From the NCBI GenBank assembly GCA_900546355.1, contig URCM01000133.1, forward strand, positions 1-6,489: a DNA stretch of 6,489 bases, given 5' to 3'. The position numbers and the translations under genes were made by a program. Source of the DNA: an uncultured Bacteroides sp. Its GTDB lineage: Bacteria > Bacteroidota > Bacteroidia > Bacteroidales > Bacteroidaceae. The notes under the pieces are model-generated. The model searched no databases, was not told where the DNA came from, and saw only the letters and a list, made by a program, of their open reading frames with translations. Of this stretch, positions 6,412 through 6,489 are shown in pieces (position 1 is the first letter of the stretch; each line of letters begins with the position of its first letter).

Positions 6412-6424
6412 CTGTTTTGAATTG
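6412..6424 (+). repeat. CTGTTTTGAATT direct repeat, copy 1
   Basis: CTGTTTTGAATTG differs only in its last base from the copy that starts 28 bp later at 6440. The tail of this copy can pair with AATTCA (6430-6435) to form a small AT-rich hairpin with loop GTTGCA. Confidence 0.5.
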
Positions 6425-6439
6425 TTGCAAATTCAGAAA

Positions 6440-6453
6440 CTGTTTTGAATTTA
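6440..6453 (+). repeat. CTGTTTTGAATTTA direct repeat, copy 2
   Basis: CTGTTTTGAATTTA is the exact partner of the inverted left copy at 33-45 and of copy 1 at 6412 apart from its end. The final TTA would be, on the minus strand, the TAA stop of a possible convergent gene, which parallels the way the repeat at 6244 starts at the stop codon of the plus-strand gene. Confidence 0.5.
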
Positions 6454-6489
6454 TCGTGTGATGATTTGGGATGAGTTTTTGAGGCGTTT
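6451..6489 (-). CDS. Possible 3' end of a convergent gene (partial)
   Basis: On the minus strand the last 39 bases read as KRLKNSSQIITR followed by TAA at 6453-6451. This is compatible with the C-terminus of a gene entering from the right and converging on the GNAT-nitrilase gene. Twelve codons are too few to recognise a family or prove coding. An ATG at 6461 on the plus strand is also open to the window edge, but it has no ribosome-binding site. Convergent orientation would fit a terminator or repeat-rich spacer between 6247 and 6450. Confidence 0.22.
   Translation of the reverse strand, partial: KRLKNSSQIITR

Overview
The window looks like a chromosomal segment of a Bacteroidales bacterium (Bacteroides, Phocaeicola or a close relative). 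Four things point that way: an exact Bacteroidetes-type -7 promoter box (TAnnTTTG) ahead of the first gene, weak or absent Shine-Dalgarno sequences before several starts, a DUF4286 gene joined to ruvC, and protein sequences of Bacteroidetes character. The genus is an inference.

Layout. All five confident genes lie on the plus strand. Bases 1-165 hold two short repeat copies and a promoter. DUF4286 (166-471) overlaps ruvC (468-1037) by 4 nt, so these two are almost certainly one translationally coupled unit. A 145-bp spacer follows, then a predicted lipoprotein type I pullulanase (1183-3159). After 25 bp comes a ModF/PhrA-like double ABC ATPase (3185-4639), and after 62 bp a GNAT-nitrilase fusion (4702-6246). 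The last 243 bp are rich in repeats: copies of a CTGTTTTGAATTT-type motif, a 123-bp imperfect inverted-repeat element with a GC-rich centre, and perhaps the 3' end of a convergent minus-strand gene.

Function. The genes do not form one pathway. RuvC resolves Holliday junctions, the pullulanase debranches alpha-glucans, the ABC protein is a soluble ATPase of unsettled role, and the GNAT-nitrilase is an uncharacterised two-domain enzyme. They look like a same-strand housekeeping cluster; the tight 25-bp and 62-bp spacers are compatible with cotranscription of the last three genes, but no sequence signal proves it.

Novelty. I see no defence system, mobile-element gene, CRISPR array or RNA gene. 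The least explained material is the short-repeat family that flanks the cluster on both sides in opposite orientation, together with the palindromic element after the last gene. Within the proteins, the main oddity is a degenerate first nucleotide-binding site in the ABC ATPase.
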